Assembly: GCA_025345505.1 (NCBI GenBank)
Contig: JANVCC010000030.1
Coordinates: 5,191,532 to 5,255,531 of the forward strand
From: Todiramphus chloris collaris
Taxonomy: Eukaryota; Chordata; Aves; Coraciiformes; Alcedinidae
Reading direction: 5' to 3'
DNA: 64,000 bases
In this document: in pieces, positions 47,244 to 59,167 of the stretch
Numbering within the stretch: position 1 is the first letter of the stretch
Layout: the number at the start of each line of letters is the position of its first letter
Program-made: the position numbers and the translations under genes
Notes under the pieces: generated by a model
What the model was told of the DNA's origin: nothing
Database searches by the model: none
What the model saw: the letters and a program-made list of their open reading frames with translations, nothing else

Positions 47244-49660
47244 TTCACACTTGACATTCATTAGGAAATATACTATTTTACTATCTCCACAAGTCACTTT
47301 GACTGAATTACAGAACACTTCAAGGTGATTTAGAGACAACAATAGTTGACTTGATTAATTACATAACAGTTGGTTGTCTAACTATTCAAAACCTTTTCAA
47401 ATTCCCAAAGAAGTTTAATAACTGCAAACCATCCTGATTGTGGCAAAAATAAGGTAAAATGGGGATAACATTAGCCCTAATCTGGCCCAATACGTGGCTT
47501 ATCAGGCCAGTTAAACATGAGCACAATACTTCTGACTCTAGTATGCAGTTCATTGGTGTACATAATCACATGGGATGGGGTTGGATTACGAGATATGATT
47601 CACATTCAGACCCATACTGCAGAGTAAAATTCTAAGCTCTTAGGGATAGACTAGACCTTTGGGAATTTGTGCTATTGTGAAAAAATGAGAGATCCCCGTC
47701 CAAAAAACATGCCTGCTCAGGTCCAAGGTAGTAAGTGATTTCTCCATGAAACTCACACAGAAATTATTCTTCTACTTTTACATGACTGCTTTCAGCCTCA
47801 TTCAGTCCTCAAAGTTTGTGATGGTTGATATCTTAAGTAAGAAGTGGATTCATCAATTATTTTGCTTGAAAAAACCCGTTAACTTGATGAGGAGTCTTCA
47901 AAAATGAAGTTTAATAACTTTACAAGATTTAAAAGCCAAATTTTTCCAAACCCATGTGTATAAAAGTCCTTAGGCATTAAAGAGATGGCAATGGTTGCAC
48001 CAAAGCAGGGCTGTGTTTTCTTGTACATCAAATAGCATCACTAATTATTTCATTTGAAAAGAACTTTCTTTTGATGAGATTTTTCAGAACAACAGCTTTC
48101 TTAAGTATAATAATTTGTATACATAATACATCTTAGGAGGAATGGCAGATCACAAAGTGATGGAGGCAACTTGGATTTCATCAACTCATTATTCAGGAAC
48201 AGAGAGTGGGAGATGCTGAGATATGAAACGGAATGGGAAATTACACCAGAAGAACAGTGGTCTATATTTTGCTCTTTACAGTATATAATTACTTTCTAGT
48301 ACATCTGTGTATTGTGTGGCATCCACTTTGATACTCTTCCCTCTTTAAAGACATGAAATCTCATTTTCTTTCCATTGAAGTCCAGGGCAAACCTCCTGCT
48401 AGTTCAGTGGGGGCAGAACAGAGCCTTTGACTCCCTCTTCCCACAGAAAACTCACTGGGATTATTTGCCACATCTGCAGTTCAAAAGCATTGTTCAGAAG
48501 ACACGTTTTGTCAAGTGAAAAGTTTTCAAGAGAGTTCAGTCATGAATTATATAACTGAGGAAACTGTCTGTGGAAAGATAATTTTGAATCACTAAAGCAT
48601 TTTAATTCTTTTTTGAAGGTGGTCAAAAGTTCCTGTCTCTCTGTGAATTTATTTTAAGCACTGCTTTGTCTTCTGACTTGACTGACCACTGGCCTGGTAA
48701 AGATTTGCAGCATTTTTCATGTCACAGAGAAGAGAGTCCTAAGTCCTCTCAAATTTATGTGTTGGTAGTGAGGAAATGCTTATAGAGTTTTCAACTTTGT
48801 CACTAAATTCTTCTACGAAGTTTTGTGGAAATCTGCACTTTGGTTTTCAGCATTCAAAAAACAGACTTCCTCCATTTGATGATTTAAATCAAGTATCTAT
48901 GTGTATGATCTCTTTCCTCTTAAATTTCTGTACATCACAGATAATCAGAGTTGGGTTATGAGGAGAATAGTAATTTGATTAGGTGTTAGTGATTTAGGTG
49001 CAAGTCGTGTCATACATCAGCCCACTGAGAAAGAAAAAAGATGGAATTTCATCTAAAGTTAAGAACCTCATTGATATTGTAGGTATTTCTCTTATCCACT
49101 TCATTTTTTTTTATTCAGGAGTTTCACACTTTTGTCTAATCTTTATATTTGAACAAATTCCTAACATCGTAGACCATAAAATACACTTTAATATGTAGAT
49201 AACAACTGTCTCTCTCCTTCAAACACCCTGTCTATGATCTTTTGTGATTCAACATCATTAAAAATATATTTTAGGGTTACAGAGTGAATAAGTTGCGAAG
49301 ATGAAAAAAAAAAAAAAGTTGCTTTCAGTAATCTTGCCTTTAATAAAAAAATCTATTTTAGTACAAGTAGTGTTGATTAAATTCACCTAAAACAAAAGGC
49401 CAGATGCTCCAAGTATCTTAATAATGTGACACACAGAAACTACTCAAATATTGCAAGTAATAATTGGATAAAGAAACTTTATATGTTCTACACTTCTGAA
49501 AGGTCATTAAGAGACAAGTAAGACACAGGTAATGGGCAGAAGCAGTTGATATATCACATCTTGAATCCTGAGGGAAATCAACACACAGGGCTGTAGAAAC
49601 AACACACTCTTTAGTTTGCATGACCATGGGACATAAATTCACAAAATGAGTAGGACAAAT
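47244..49660. other. Non-coding DNA with possible old repeat remnant
   Basis: No gene is recognised. At 48371-48430 the words TCCATTGAAGTCCAGGGCAA and AGTTCAGTGGGGGCAGAAC resemble a diverged copy of the old CCATTGAAGTCAATGG-type amniote repeats seen elsewhere in the window. An A run lies at about 49305-49318. Confidence 0.45.
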
Positions 49661-49918
49661 TCACATCTCTGTGCTACCAAAGTAAATCTGGAATATCCCA
49701 GCTGACTGCAGAGGAACATCTCCGAAGTAACAGCACAGGAATGAAGAAGAGATTTTGGTTGAGTGGTGAGGTTTTTTTGCCATGATGAAGCGCTTGGAGA
49801 GAAAATGCATCCAACGGTGTAAGGTGAAGAGGCTCTGGTCCTCATTTCTGCCATCTAGTCCAGCCACTGAGGGGTCAAGATCATCACCCCCAGAAGAGAT
49901 TCCAGCAGCACCAGCATC
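49661..49918 (-). other. Exon-like open frame behind a strong acceptor
   Basis: On the minus strand TTTGTTATATTTAGTTATACAG ends at 49919 (seen here as two overlapping halves, TTTGTTATATTTAG and TTAGTTATACAG). The frame is then open to a TGA at 49661. The first 30 codons are striking: 18 begin with G, encoding an acidic Gly/Asp-rich stretch (DAGAAGISSGGDDLDPSVAG). Over the whole segment, G at positions 1/2/3 is about 26/17/15 by hand count. The later half is hydrophobic and less coding-like. No donor was found, and another minus frame overlaps (49639-49854). No family recognised. Confidence 0.22.
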
Positions 49919-51867
49919 CTGTATAACTAAATATAACAAAAAGAGGTAAATGCATGAAATTTTGGCTATACATAGGTTAATGGAGTTTAGCTATTGGTGT
50001 CTATGAGAGCAGATTACAAGTACTTCATTTTCATGGTATCTCTCAAGACAGTATGAGCAAAGCAAACTGGAAGTTTCACGTTGTGAGCAGCACTGAAACA
50101 ACCTGAGCAGTGTGACCACTCTATCCCAGCAGGACAAACTGCACACTGGCCTCGGAGAGAGAGGGCATTGGGGAGCAGATCCCAAACTGTACTGAGGATC
50201 TTCCCTCTCCTCAAACCCACTTGGAAGCATAAGCAAACTTCAGCTGAGATAAAAAATGTTTTCTTTCAATGTGTTTCTACAGTCTAAGTGGAAAATTGCC
50301 TACAAGATGTTTAGGGTTGCAAATTATGCAGGAACCACAGTTAGTCTATACTAATGTAGAGGATCTCTCTGAGGGCTGAAGATTGCTCTGTATCTCTGAC
50401 CAGCTACCAAGTTAAGTCTCAAATTTAGAGATAGAATATCATGTCCTGCTTCATTTTAAATCTGGTTGGATGATGAAGGCAAAAAGTGCCCACTGCAGTG
50501 GACAGAAGAGCCTCTACCATACCCTCAGTGTGCTTCAGCATTCTTGTGATGTACTGTCAGACGGGGCAAGAACCAGCAAGGAAGCGGAATATAAAACAAT
50601 CTCTGGCCCCAGGAATCTGTCAAGAGCAGTCTGTGGACATTTTTCAGGAATGGCCACCTGAAAGCTGAGCACCTTAACTTGAAGCAGTGCCTCTGGCCTT
50701 TGGCATATAAGTACTGTTAGTGCAGACAGTGAGTAAAAGTATTATTGCAACTGGTAATTATATAGTCTGAAGTACACATAGATCTTATTATTGTGTTCCT
50801 GCACTCTATCTCTGCTCACCAATAAATATGACTAACCCCGACAGCAATAATAATAACCAGGGGAGGGGGAACAACAAAACCCACAACACAACCTCTAAAT
50901 GGAAAAATAACATATAGTCTTCTATTTAGATCTCTTAAACTCCAGTGGGAATGTATGGGAGTAAATGAAGACAGAATATCACCCACAGTCTCTGTGGGAG
51001 ATTGCTACCCACACTGACATGTGTGCTTGGGTAGAAGAGATTATATACACTGAAAATACAACTCATTGTGTCAAAAGGACCTGGCAATTTTAAATTAAAA
51101 AAAAATTAAATTTGTTAAGAGCCAAGTTATACCCTGGACCAGTAAGTATAGGTCCTGTTGACATTGCAATCATCCTTAGCAGCAGGAACCTACAGTATTA
51201 CGTTCCATAGCTGTGTTTCACTAATTATTTTTATTAAAATGGCATTTGCAAAGCACTGCATATTTCACAACATGCAGTCTACCTGAGACGCTTCTCAGTT
51301 TACTGTATTCATCTTGTCTTAAGAGTCAAAAAATTCTTTTGACGTTTTCAAACATTTTACCTGGCTGTTTACTTTAAGATTCTACCATAGCCCCTGTCTC
51401 TGCCTTCCCCCTGCCCCCCAAGTTTTAGCATGGAGTGATGTACATGCAAGGACTCTGAACAGGGATGCTGGTCATGATGAAGAAACTCATCAGCATTAGT
51501 TTTTTCTTTCCTTTTTCCCCCCTTTTCTATTACACATGGTGCAATTTTTACCTACTGATCTTTACCTCAGTCTTTGTCCACTTCAATAAAACAAAGCCTC
51601 TCAACTTCCTGGCGTTTGGAGGATGACTGTGCAAATCTTCCTAAATCCCTGCTGAGTTGTTTGGGGCTGGAGGATGCATGCTGCACACAGTGTTCCTTAG
51701 CACTTTCAATCTCCTCTTTTATGACAGCTGGGAAGGAGGAAAAAATTCAAGTGAATGTGACAGTCCAAGGTGGAGAGGCACAGAACTTCAGTATACAAGA
51801 GGAAACTAGGAAGGACTGGACTTTTCCTGGCTCAGACAGCTGGTACCATGCTTTGGATTTCATAATC
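49919..51867. other. Non-coding DNA, no gene recognised
   Basis: Two overlapping minus frames at 49991-50236 and two overlapping plus frames at 50470-50668 show no domain and compete with each other. A 138-codon plus frame (51574-51990) runs into antisense CR1 sequence at its end and is taken as chance. (AAT)-type repeats lie at about 50846-50857. Confidence 0.5.
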
Positions 51868-52176
51868 AACCATTTTCTGACAACTAAACCTCAGCACTAT
51901 ATCTCCATGGTTTTTAAATTCCCCCCAGGGATGAGGACTCCATCACTGCCCTGGGCAGTCTGTTCCAGGCTTAACAACCCTTTTGAGTAAGGAATTTTTC
52001 CTAATATCCAACCTAAATGTCCACTGGCAGAACTTCAGGCTGTTTCCTCTTGTCGTATTGCTTGGTACTTGGGTGAAGAGACCTACACTCACCTGACTCC
52101 AACCTCCTTTCAGGGAGCTGTTGAGAGCAAGAAGGTTCTCCTCTGAGCCTCCTTGTCTCCAGGCTAAAGAACCAGT
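51868..52176 (-). mobile_element. CR1 LINE fragment with ORF2 C-terminal remnant
   Basis: The plus strand shows the antisense CR1 order: CTGACAACTAAACCTCAGCA, TTTTTAAATTCCCCCCAGGG, GGGATGAGGACTCCATCACT, CTGGGCAGTCTGTTCCAGGC, CCTAATATCCAACCTAAATG, GCTGTTTCCTCTTGTCGTAT, CTCCTTGTCTCCAGGCTAAA. Read on the minus strand, broken frames at 51943-52191 and 52013-52267 keep ORF2 C-terminal words such as TFRLDIRKN. The terminal ATTCTATG repeats are missing, so this copy has lost its extreme 3' end. Confidence 0.9.
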
Positions 52177-52950
52177 GAAGTTGACAGTCACAGGTAACTT
52201 CTGGGCTCACTAACTTTCCTCTACCTACAGAAGAAAATTGTTTAAATAGAATTGCCATAAGGGGCAAGTGTGAGATCTGTTCCTCACATAGGTCTCATCC
52301 ATGATGAATATGTGGGTTTTGTCTGAAGTCCTACAGCAAGGTCATAACTTTTGGGGTTTTTTTTTTTTTAAATGATGGTATTACTAATGATGCCACCTCT
52401 GGATTGCATTGTGGTATCAGAGCCTGCTGTCCATCTGTGTTTTGTGAGCTTTGACACGGTAAGAATATTTAAAACATTGGTTGGTTTTAAAGATTGGTAC
52501 CTCTCGTGCAGAGGTAAAAAGAGAAAATAGTTTCTAACTACCTCCTTCAAAATTGAACACCTTTCAGTTTTTCATTTACTATCAAAGGCCTCAATTATTT
52601 TAAGAAACATTCATAATTGGCCAGATATATCTTAGTTTAACAAGGGTAAAAAGAAAAATTGTGCTTCCAGTAGAGTTTGGTTTAAGAGAAAAGGGATTTT
52701 TTTTTCTTCATTTTTAATTCAGATCCATTGCTTTATTCCTTTTATTAATTTTCCCTGCTAAGATTTATCTCATTAAAGAAATTAAAGATCTACCTGTCTT
52801 TTGATTGTGATAATGGAATTGAATATCTGAACAGTCAGATAATGGAAAAAAATAAGTTTGCTGATACAAAGTTGTATGACTCAGATTGGGTATTAAGTAT
52901 TTTTTAATTGACTTTCTTTATGTCAACTACATAGTTAGAAAGTGATATAA
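52177..52950. other. Non-coding DNA, nothing recognised
   Basis: A T run of 13 lies at about 52357-52369. The remainder is AT-rich without a gene or transposon that I can support. Confidence 0.5.
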
Positions 52951-53050
52951 AGGTTATTTATAAATACTAACGCAAATTTTAAATTTTTAATTAAGAAATT
53001 TTTTTTATTTTAAATATAAAAGGTTATTTATAAATACTAATGCAAGTTTC
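52951..53050. repeat. Local direct duplication, 70-bp period
   Basis: AGGTTATTTATAAATACTAA is present exactly at 52951-52970 and 53021-53040. Similarity continues on both sides (CGCAAATTT versus TGCAAGTTT after it; ATATAA-type sequence before it). The 70-bp spacing suggests a tandem duplication whose intervening AT-rich part has diverged. Confidence 0.88.
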
Positions 53051-53652
53051 TTTTTAAATGAAAATCTACAAATGTAGATATTTCAGGAATAATATTCTGA
53101 AAGTGACTTACTAATTTACAAACAAGAAGTGCCAATCATCTCATAAACATAAGGGTTTTTTCTAAGATAACCACTTGGGTTCATAAATAGCCTAATATCT
53201 CCCTCCCTGCTACCACAGCTAACTTTATATATGGGGTACACTGACACTGATTAACTGATTTCATTTTAAATGAAGAAAAATTAGAAACTGGTTAACTTCA
53301 GCATTTTAACAGACAGTGTGAAGGGTTAAACCAGATGAAGTAAGATTGAATAAATTTAAAAATTCAAACCAGTAGGCACACATTTTCTTCATTATTAATA
53401 AAAGATCTTATTTTTCTAATTGAGCATCTGGCTTCTTCAAAGGAAAATGTCACATGAAGAAAATGATGGAGGGGAGTGTGATCCTTGTCACTTCACCACA
53501 TAGAGCAGGTGCTCAGGCACTGTCACGTTATTCTTGGGTTTTACTCCTACCAGCACATTTTGTCAGAAGGTTTGCTGTGTATATTTGGGGTATTGCCCGC
53601 AGTTCTTCATCTCCTCATGGTTAGAAGTATGTTTCTGGTAGGAACCGCTTGT
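53051..53652. other. Non-coding DNA, nothing recognised
   Basis: AT-rich and unique-looking, ending in the poly-A tract at 53653. No gene is called. Confidence 0.5.
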
Positions 53653-53673
53653 AAAAAAAAAAAAAAAAAAAAA
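53653..53673. repeat. Poly-A tract (21)
   Basis: Uninterrupted run of 21 A. It directly precedes the long repeat-free block at 53690. Confidence 0.9.
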
Positions 53674-53689
53674 GACTGGCCTATGAGAT

Positions 53690-55640
53690 CTTTAAAAAGC
53701 CAATGGGTCATCAAGATAACAGCCTGAGTGTCAGCAGAGCCTGCTCGTGATGGCAATTTTAACAGAGGGAAGGCGAAAAGGCCACTGCGCTTTTCTGACA
53801 GATGTCAAACACAGCAATGACTGCTAAAGAGCAAATCTGTTGTCTGATAATAGGAATGAGACAAGGCTTAGCAGATTACCTGCAATATCTTTATTTCCTG
53901 TATCTTTCTGGCAGTTTTATTTTCACAAAGCAGGGCTGGATGTAACTCTGAAGGAGAGAAAAAAAAGTCCAGCCAATTCCCCATTTGCAGCTGAAAGCTC
54001 ATCAACAGGCAGTCAGCAACAGCACCAGCATTAGTTAAACATGAATCATGTGTTGGTGTGACGCTGGGTTAAATTTATTGTAATGGAGTTAGAAATATTT
54101 TACTGAACAGAATTTTAAAAAATGTAATTGCATGACAGAAAAGAAATTTAATCATGAGGAGCAGCAGCTCAGGAACCTTTTGCAGTGCCAAAGAGAGAAA
54201 CTAGATAGAAGAGACTGTCAGTTTGATTTTTATTATGATAAGGATTTATAATAGAACCGATACTCCTTAGTGTTTCCTTGAATTAAGCAGATTTTCTGTA
54301 CCTGGCTGAAATAAGGAAGATTCTGCAAAGAACTTTATTTTAAAGTACTGGAATATGTTTTCAACAACAAAAAGGAGATGTTTTAATGCACTGTTCCTTT
54401 CCCTCACAACAAATATGGCACCTGTGTTTGTGGGATGGAGAAATAGTTTCAGACCTTCCTTAATTTACAGAGAAATCAAGCCCTGTACATTGTCATTATA
54501 AAGTATGCTATACCTTTTCTCATCCAGCTTTACTTCAGTCCTATTTGCACAATTCAGTTCACGGCTTAGATATATTTGAGAGCAGCAAAAGCAAGGTATT
54601 TTTTTCAGTTCCATTCTTCCCAAACATGATAATCTTGTTTATATAAACACCACTTGAATTTACAGACAAATAAACCTTGAAAGAAGATTCATAATACTCT
54701 GTCTGTGTTGCAAGTTCCAATGATGCCAAACTGTAATGATAGAATTTGGAATAACATTAAATGTAGAATGAATGCTGGTATTATAATGCAAATCTGAAGC
54801 TGATTAGCATTGCTAGTTTTAATAATATTAACAGTGACAATGCTGCATGAAATAAAGTGATATTATTACCTATGTTCTATGCAAAGGTTCCTTTTTCGTT
54901 TTTTATTTTTATTTTAATTTTGTACAAACTCAGAATCTCTTCATATTCCCCCCCCAGCAGAACACTTGGTCAGATGCTTTCCTTGCTCTTGTATTACACT
55001 TCAGTAGAATATCTGAGAGAACTAGCTTGAGAAATTGTAATAGAACTACATAAATGCCTACATAGAAGACACTGTGTATCACAATCATATAAATTACAGA
55101 TAATAATTTTATAATGCATTTCATTCTTTCTTTTTCTTAAATGCCTTGTTTGAAGTAAATGTTTCGAAGCACTAAGCAGCAAGACACACAATTTATCTAT
55201 GTTTCTGATAGATTCAGTATAAGCTTTTAAAAGACAACGTTTTTTTAACAGTTAAATGCAACTTAAAAACCTCTGCAGTGTTATTTCCTTTTATCACCTT
55301 TATCAGTTTTCTCATTAGGCACCACACGTTATAAGAATGAACTTGATTTAAAATTCTGGCATATGAAAATTGTCAATGACTGACATGACTGTGTTAATGC
55401 ATTCATTGTAAATTAAACATTCTTGGTTACTTATAATTTTATTGCATTTGGGAAGAAACTTATCACTGCATGGAGCAACAGAAAGTCTGGGCTTCACCCT
55501 TCAGCTCTGAGTAACAAATTGTTTTATCTAGATCACAATAATTATGAGCCATGACATGAGCTTAAGATTTTAATGTCACTAATCACATGTGGACTGTATC
55601 TGCTAAACAGCATTATGACTCAGTTTATAACTCTTTCATT
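53690..55640. promoter_or_regulatory. Candidate cluster of conserved regulatory elements
   Basis: Almost 2 kb with no transposon and no long simple repeat, unusual in this window. Candidate sub-blocks: 53690-54120 contains several CpGs (CTGCTCGTGATGG, AAGGCGAAAAGGCC, ACTGCGCTTTTC) and short transcription-factor-like words. 54770-54870 contains TAATGCAAATC, a near-octamer (POU) site, then GCTGATTAGCATTGC. 55380-55640 contains TAATTATGAGCC, TCACTAATCACATG and TTATGACTCAG, the last being AP-1/NFE2-like. The longest frame is 64-65 codons, so coding is unlikely. Inference from composition and motif density. Confidence 0.3.
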
Positions 55641-57347
55641 ATTTATCCTGCAAGGACAATAATAATAGTAATAATAACCAAAAAGAGCAGCAAAACACAA
55701 TACATAAGTTAATCTCTTTTATGCTTCCAGACACCACTGAAATTGCACTTTTTAATAGCAAGAGTCCTCTACTGTCTTCAAAGGCAAAACTTGTCTATAT
55801 TCAGAACACAGTCAGTCAATATTAGCTTAAATGTGTCAAACCATGTAAGTGTAGCTTACTTAAATATTTTAAATTAAATATATTTGGGAAAAAAGATGGA
55901 AAACCAGGAAGGCAATAATCAGATTTATATTTGTATCAATGAAAAATGACAAAAAGAATTAAACAACATGTATGGAAAGCTAATGAAGTAATTAGTCAAC
56001 AAGGTGAATGAGAGCTGATAGGTAGTGGAGTACCTCATAGGTAACCCATTGAGACAAAACTTCATTGCTTCAAATTTCTAAGTATCTAGATTGTTAAGCA
56101 GAATGGAAAATTAATTACAAAATGAAAACAGTCATGACATTTAACTCTATTCAAACTTAAAATTAGGTGAATGAATCAGACATTCTGTAAAAAAAAAAAA
56201 GAGAGGGAAAAGTTCAGTGCTAAACAGGTGAAAATGAAGTACAGAATTAATGTTTTTTCAGCCTCTTGAGTATTTCCAGAGTGATACATCTCATCAAAGA
56301 TCTACCTTTTGTAGCTTGTTTCAGTGTCTGTCTAATGGCTTAATCACAGAAAAATAATCTTTCTCTTTTCTTAGCCTTCTGCTTCATTTACTGATCATGT
56401 TCAAGAAGGCATGTCTGTGAAAAAAGTTAGCATAGAACTATAAATTTGAGCATTCTGAGGAAAATTTTCAGAACCCAAATATTAAATTTCTCCTTGAAAT
56501 TAAAATTCTCCCTTCACTATAGATCCATAAACACTTTTGTCTTAGTTTTAATGAGGTCTCTGATTTCCTTTCTTTTTTCTCTTAAAATACTTTGTGTATT
56601 TAATGTAGACTGTCTAAATACAGAGTCTTTTAGATAAAAGGCTGCCAGAGATACTGCAGAATGTTTGTATGGAAGACTGTTATTTCAGATATAACTGGAA
56701 TTTTATATACTTTTATGTATAGATAGCTATATGTGGATATATATAATTTGGTATCCTATAAAATATGTTTGTTCTAATATACTTAGCTTACATTGAATCC
56801 GATATTGTGTTATATTTACTATAATGCAAATTTTTTATATATTATATATATAAAAAACATAGTATATAGTATTAAACATATAATGAATGGTTCCCATGTC
56901 CAGAATCATAGTTACAGTGCTCCATCCCATTTGGGGAACTACGAGAGGCCTTTTCTCCAGTGCAGGCCATGTTGAAGACAAAGAGGGTGAGACATGATCC
57001 TCCTACCTATGGAAGTATCCGTTTCCTTTTATCTCCTAATACATAGCACAGACAATTGACTCATAGATGCAGTTTACTGTGCATCAGGCTGCTCCCAGCT
57101 CTTTTCTTTCTCTGGACTGGTCTTTGGCATCTAGTCGAGCTGAACTCTATTTCTAGGAATGGACTGTACCAGAATGGGTTTGAACCACTTTAATCAATTC
57201 TAGGAAGAAGAGAGAAGCTTTTGTGGAAAGCCAAGCTGTATGGGAAGGCCATTTTGAGTACGTTAAAACATGCCACAGTAGGAAGATCAAGATTACATTC
57301 TCAGTGTTAAGCACATACTTCTGTGTGAGGCTGGTGGGAAACACTAA
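55641..57347. other. Non-coding DNA, AT-rich core
   Basis: An (AAT)n stretch lies at 55658-55677 and an A run near 56188-56199. A strongly A/T block with TATATA runs occupies about 56690-56890. The short frames here are hydrophobic AT-rich translations. No gene. Confidence 0.5.
56690..56890. repeat. AT-rich block with TATATA runs
   Basis: About 200 bp dominated by A and T, including GGATATATATAATTTGG, TTTTTTATATATTATATATA and CATAGTATATAGTATT. Such DNA melts easily and may act as a matrix-attachment-like sequence, but that role is speculative. Confidence 0.6.
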
Positions 57348-57455
57348 TGGTCTAATCCTGCTCCCTTGTTCACTCTCACCACTGTTCTGACGAGTCAACC
57401 CATTACAGCCAGTAGGACTTTTCCACATGAGCAAAGAAATACTTACTGTAAGTAG
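57348..57455. repeat. Old amniote repeat copy
   Basis: It opens TGGTCTAATCCTGCTCCC (57348-57365) and continues with AACCCATTACAGCCAGTAGG and ACTTTTCCACATGAGCAAAG, then ATACTTACTGTAAGTAGG. This order matches an abundant old amniote repeat type containing CCTGATCCTGCTCCCATTGA and CAGTAGGACTTTTCACATGA. Assigned from memory of the motif order; the copy is diverged. Confidence 0.45.
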
Positions 57456-59110
57456 GACAGAAAAGTCCCTTAGTGGCTGTGCTAAGAAACCTATTTAATA
57501 AGTTGTTAGTGAGGGGCCAGGAGTGTGCCAGAAAAATCCCAAACTTCCAGCTAGAAGTATGCCAGACCCTGAGCTCAAAAGTCTGGAAATATTCTCATCA
57601 CTCATACTTAAAAAAACATCCTGCATTTTTCATGAAACCTTTATTTATTTATAACAAAGTACCAGACTAGATTCCGTTTCCCCAAGTTTGCTTTAACGTG
57701 CAGTCATATGCAGGTATAGAAACACAAATTATTGGGGTAAATATTGAAACATGTTGTTCTTAATTGATCACTGAGAATATTTTATATGTTTGTATTTAAT
57801 GTTGTTGTTTTAGAAGATTTAACCAAGAGAATGTGGACTAATGCTGTCATGTGTGCTTGATGAAGCAGACTGTGGAAATGAAAATACTTTGGGAACACCA
57901 CACACATGATCAGAACTTGCTTTCTGTTCAGAATTACAAGTGAATGAACAAGAGGAGATACTGAAAAGATGTATCCCATGTATGTATTTTGAGGCCTTTG
58001 AGTTTGACCAGTGAAGGTGAGTGTGGCTTTTAGGGTTTTTTTTGTGTTTCTTTGTTTTTTTTTAAATCAGACTGGCTTTGATCCCAGGTCATGTCTGTGA
58101 GTAATCAGAGAGGAAAATGGTTTCCATCATACAAGTGACATCAGCCTAATTTTCCTCTGGGAATAAGGAAAGCAACCATTTAAGCCTTAGTAGAAATGGT
58201 TGGGCATTACATTGTTCTTTCAGAAAGCTGCTTCTATACTGCATTAACCCCAGCCTCTCCTCCTGAAAAAAGGAGAATGGGACCTCCTAGAGAAGAGTGC
58301 TTCTTCTCTACATATTTTGTGAGCTCTCTAGTGCTCTTCGGTGTTTTGTAGATTAAAAACCAGAAGACATATAGATTGTATTTATAATCAAGTAGTATGT
58401 TATGTATCATTAATAAATAGGGGGGCTTCACTGTGCCATGTATTTTTGTCACATAAAGTACACATGAGATATATGGTTAGAAACACTCCTTTATGTCCTA
58501 TATAAACCAGCAGCACTGCACCCAATAGCAGTCTTTACCTGGTAGAAAATAGTACTAGAAAGTGAGTTTTCCTCAAGATACCCTGAATACAGTTCCTTGA
58601 GGTTGACCACATATTTCGCAGCTACTCCAACTCTCAGGTTTTGGTTCAGAAGGACTTTTTCTCTCTGAACTTAAAAACACAAGGCTAGAGTCTATTTTAT
58701 TGAAAATAAGCCTTGTTTCTTCAGAGGTATAGTTGGCTTTCCAAAAGAGATATTAACTTCAGTTTGGCTTAATATTGATAGATAGTTTTCTAGGAATTCA
58801 ATATCAAGTTGACTGTTCAAAGTTCAAGAGTAAAAAAAAAAAAGGTAATGTAGTACATCCTTTTGGTCACAGGGAAACCTCCTGGGAAAGTCTGAGAAAT
58901 GAAAAACCATTGATCCTATTTCTGTGTGATTAGTAGGTCAGTGAAGAGATGCCGTTTTGAGCTGCATTTCTGACCATTCAGGCAATCTTTTTCATTGAAG
59001 ATGAACATTTAGCCACAGGCTGAAGTTTTACTGTACGTTTTCTGACAAGAAGTTTAAGTCACTGTGATTATTGGCACTTTAATGACAATGAAAGCTAATT
59101 CTGCTCTCAT
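57456..59110. other. Non-coding DNA, no gene recognised
   Basis: A T-rich tract with TTTGTGTTTC lies at about 58037-58064 and an A run near 58831-58842. The frames present (57473-57670 plus, 57782-57979 minus, 58234-58452 minus) show no domain. Confidence 0.5.
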
Positions 59111-59167
59111 TTTTGCAATTGCATTTGCATTTACATTTGCATTTGCAAGGAAATGCAATTGCATTTC
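59111..59167. promoter_or_regulatory. Octamer (POU) site cluster with 18-bp palindrome
   Basis: Two exact octamers ATTTGCAT (reverse of ATGCAAAT) lie at 59123-59130 and 59135-59142, 12 bp apart start to start, with a third 7/8 match ATTTGCAA at 59141-59148. TGCAATTGCA occurs at 59114-59123 and again at 59154-59163. The second copy is inside an 18-bp perfect palindrome GAAATGCAATTGCATTTC (59150-59167). Octamers bind POU-domain (Oct) proteins and TGCAAT is a C/EBP-type half-site. The frame 59064-59246 that crosses it encodes a repetitive AFAF string and is a by-product. Confidence 0.55.

Noticed and set aside
51574..51990. Longest frame in the window (138 codons, plus strand)
   Set aside because: Its last third is antisense CR1 sequence, and the first part shows no domain, so it is a composite chance frame.
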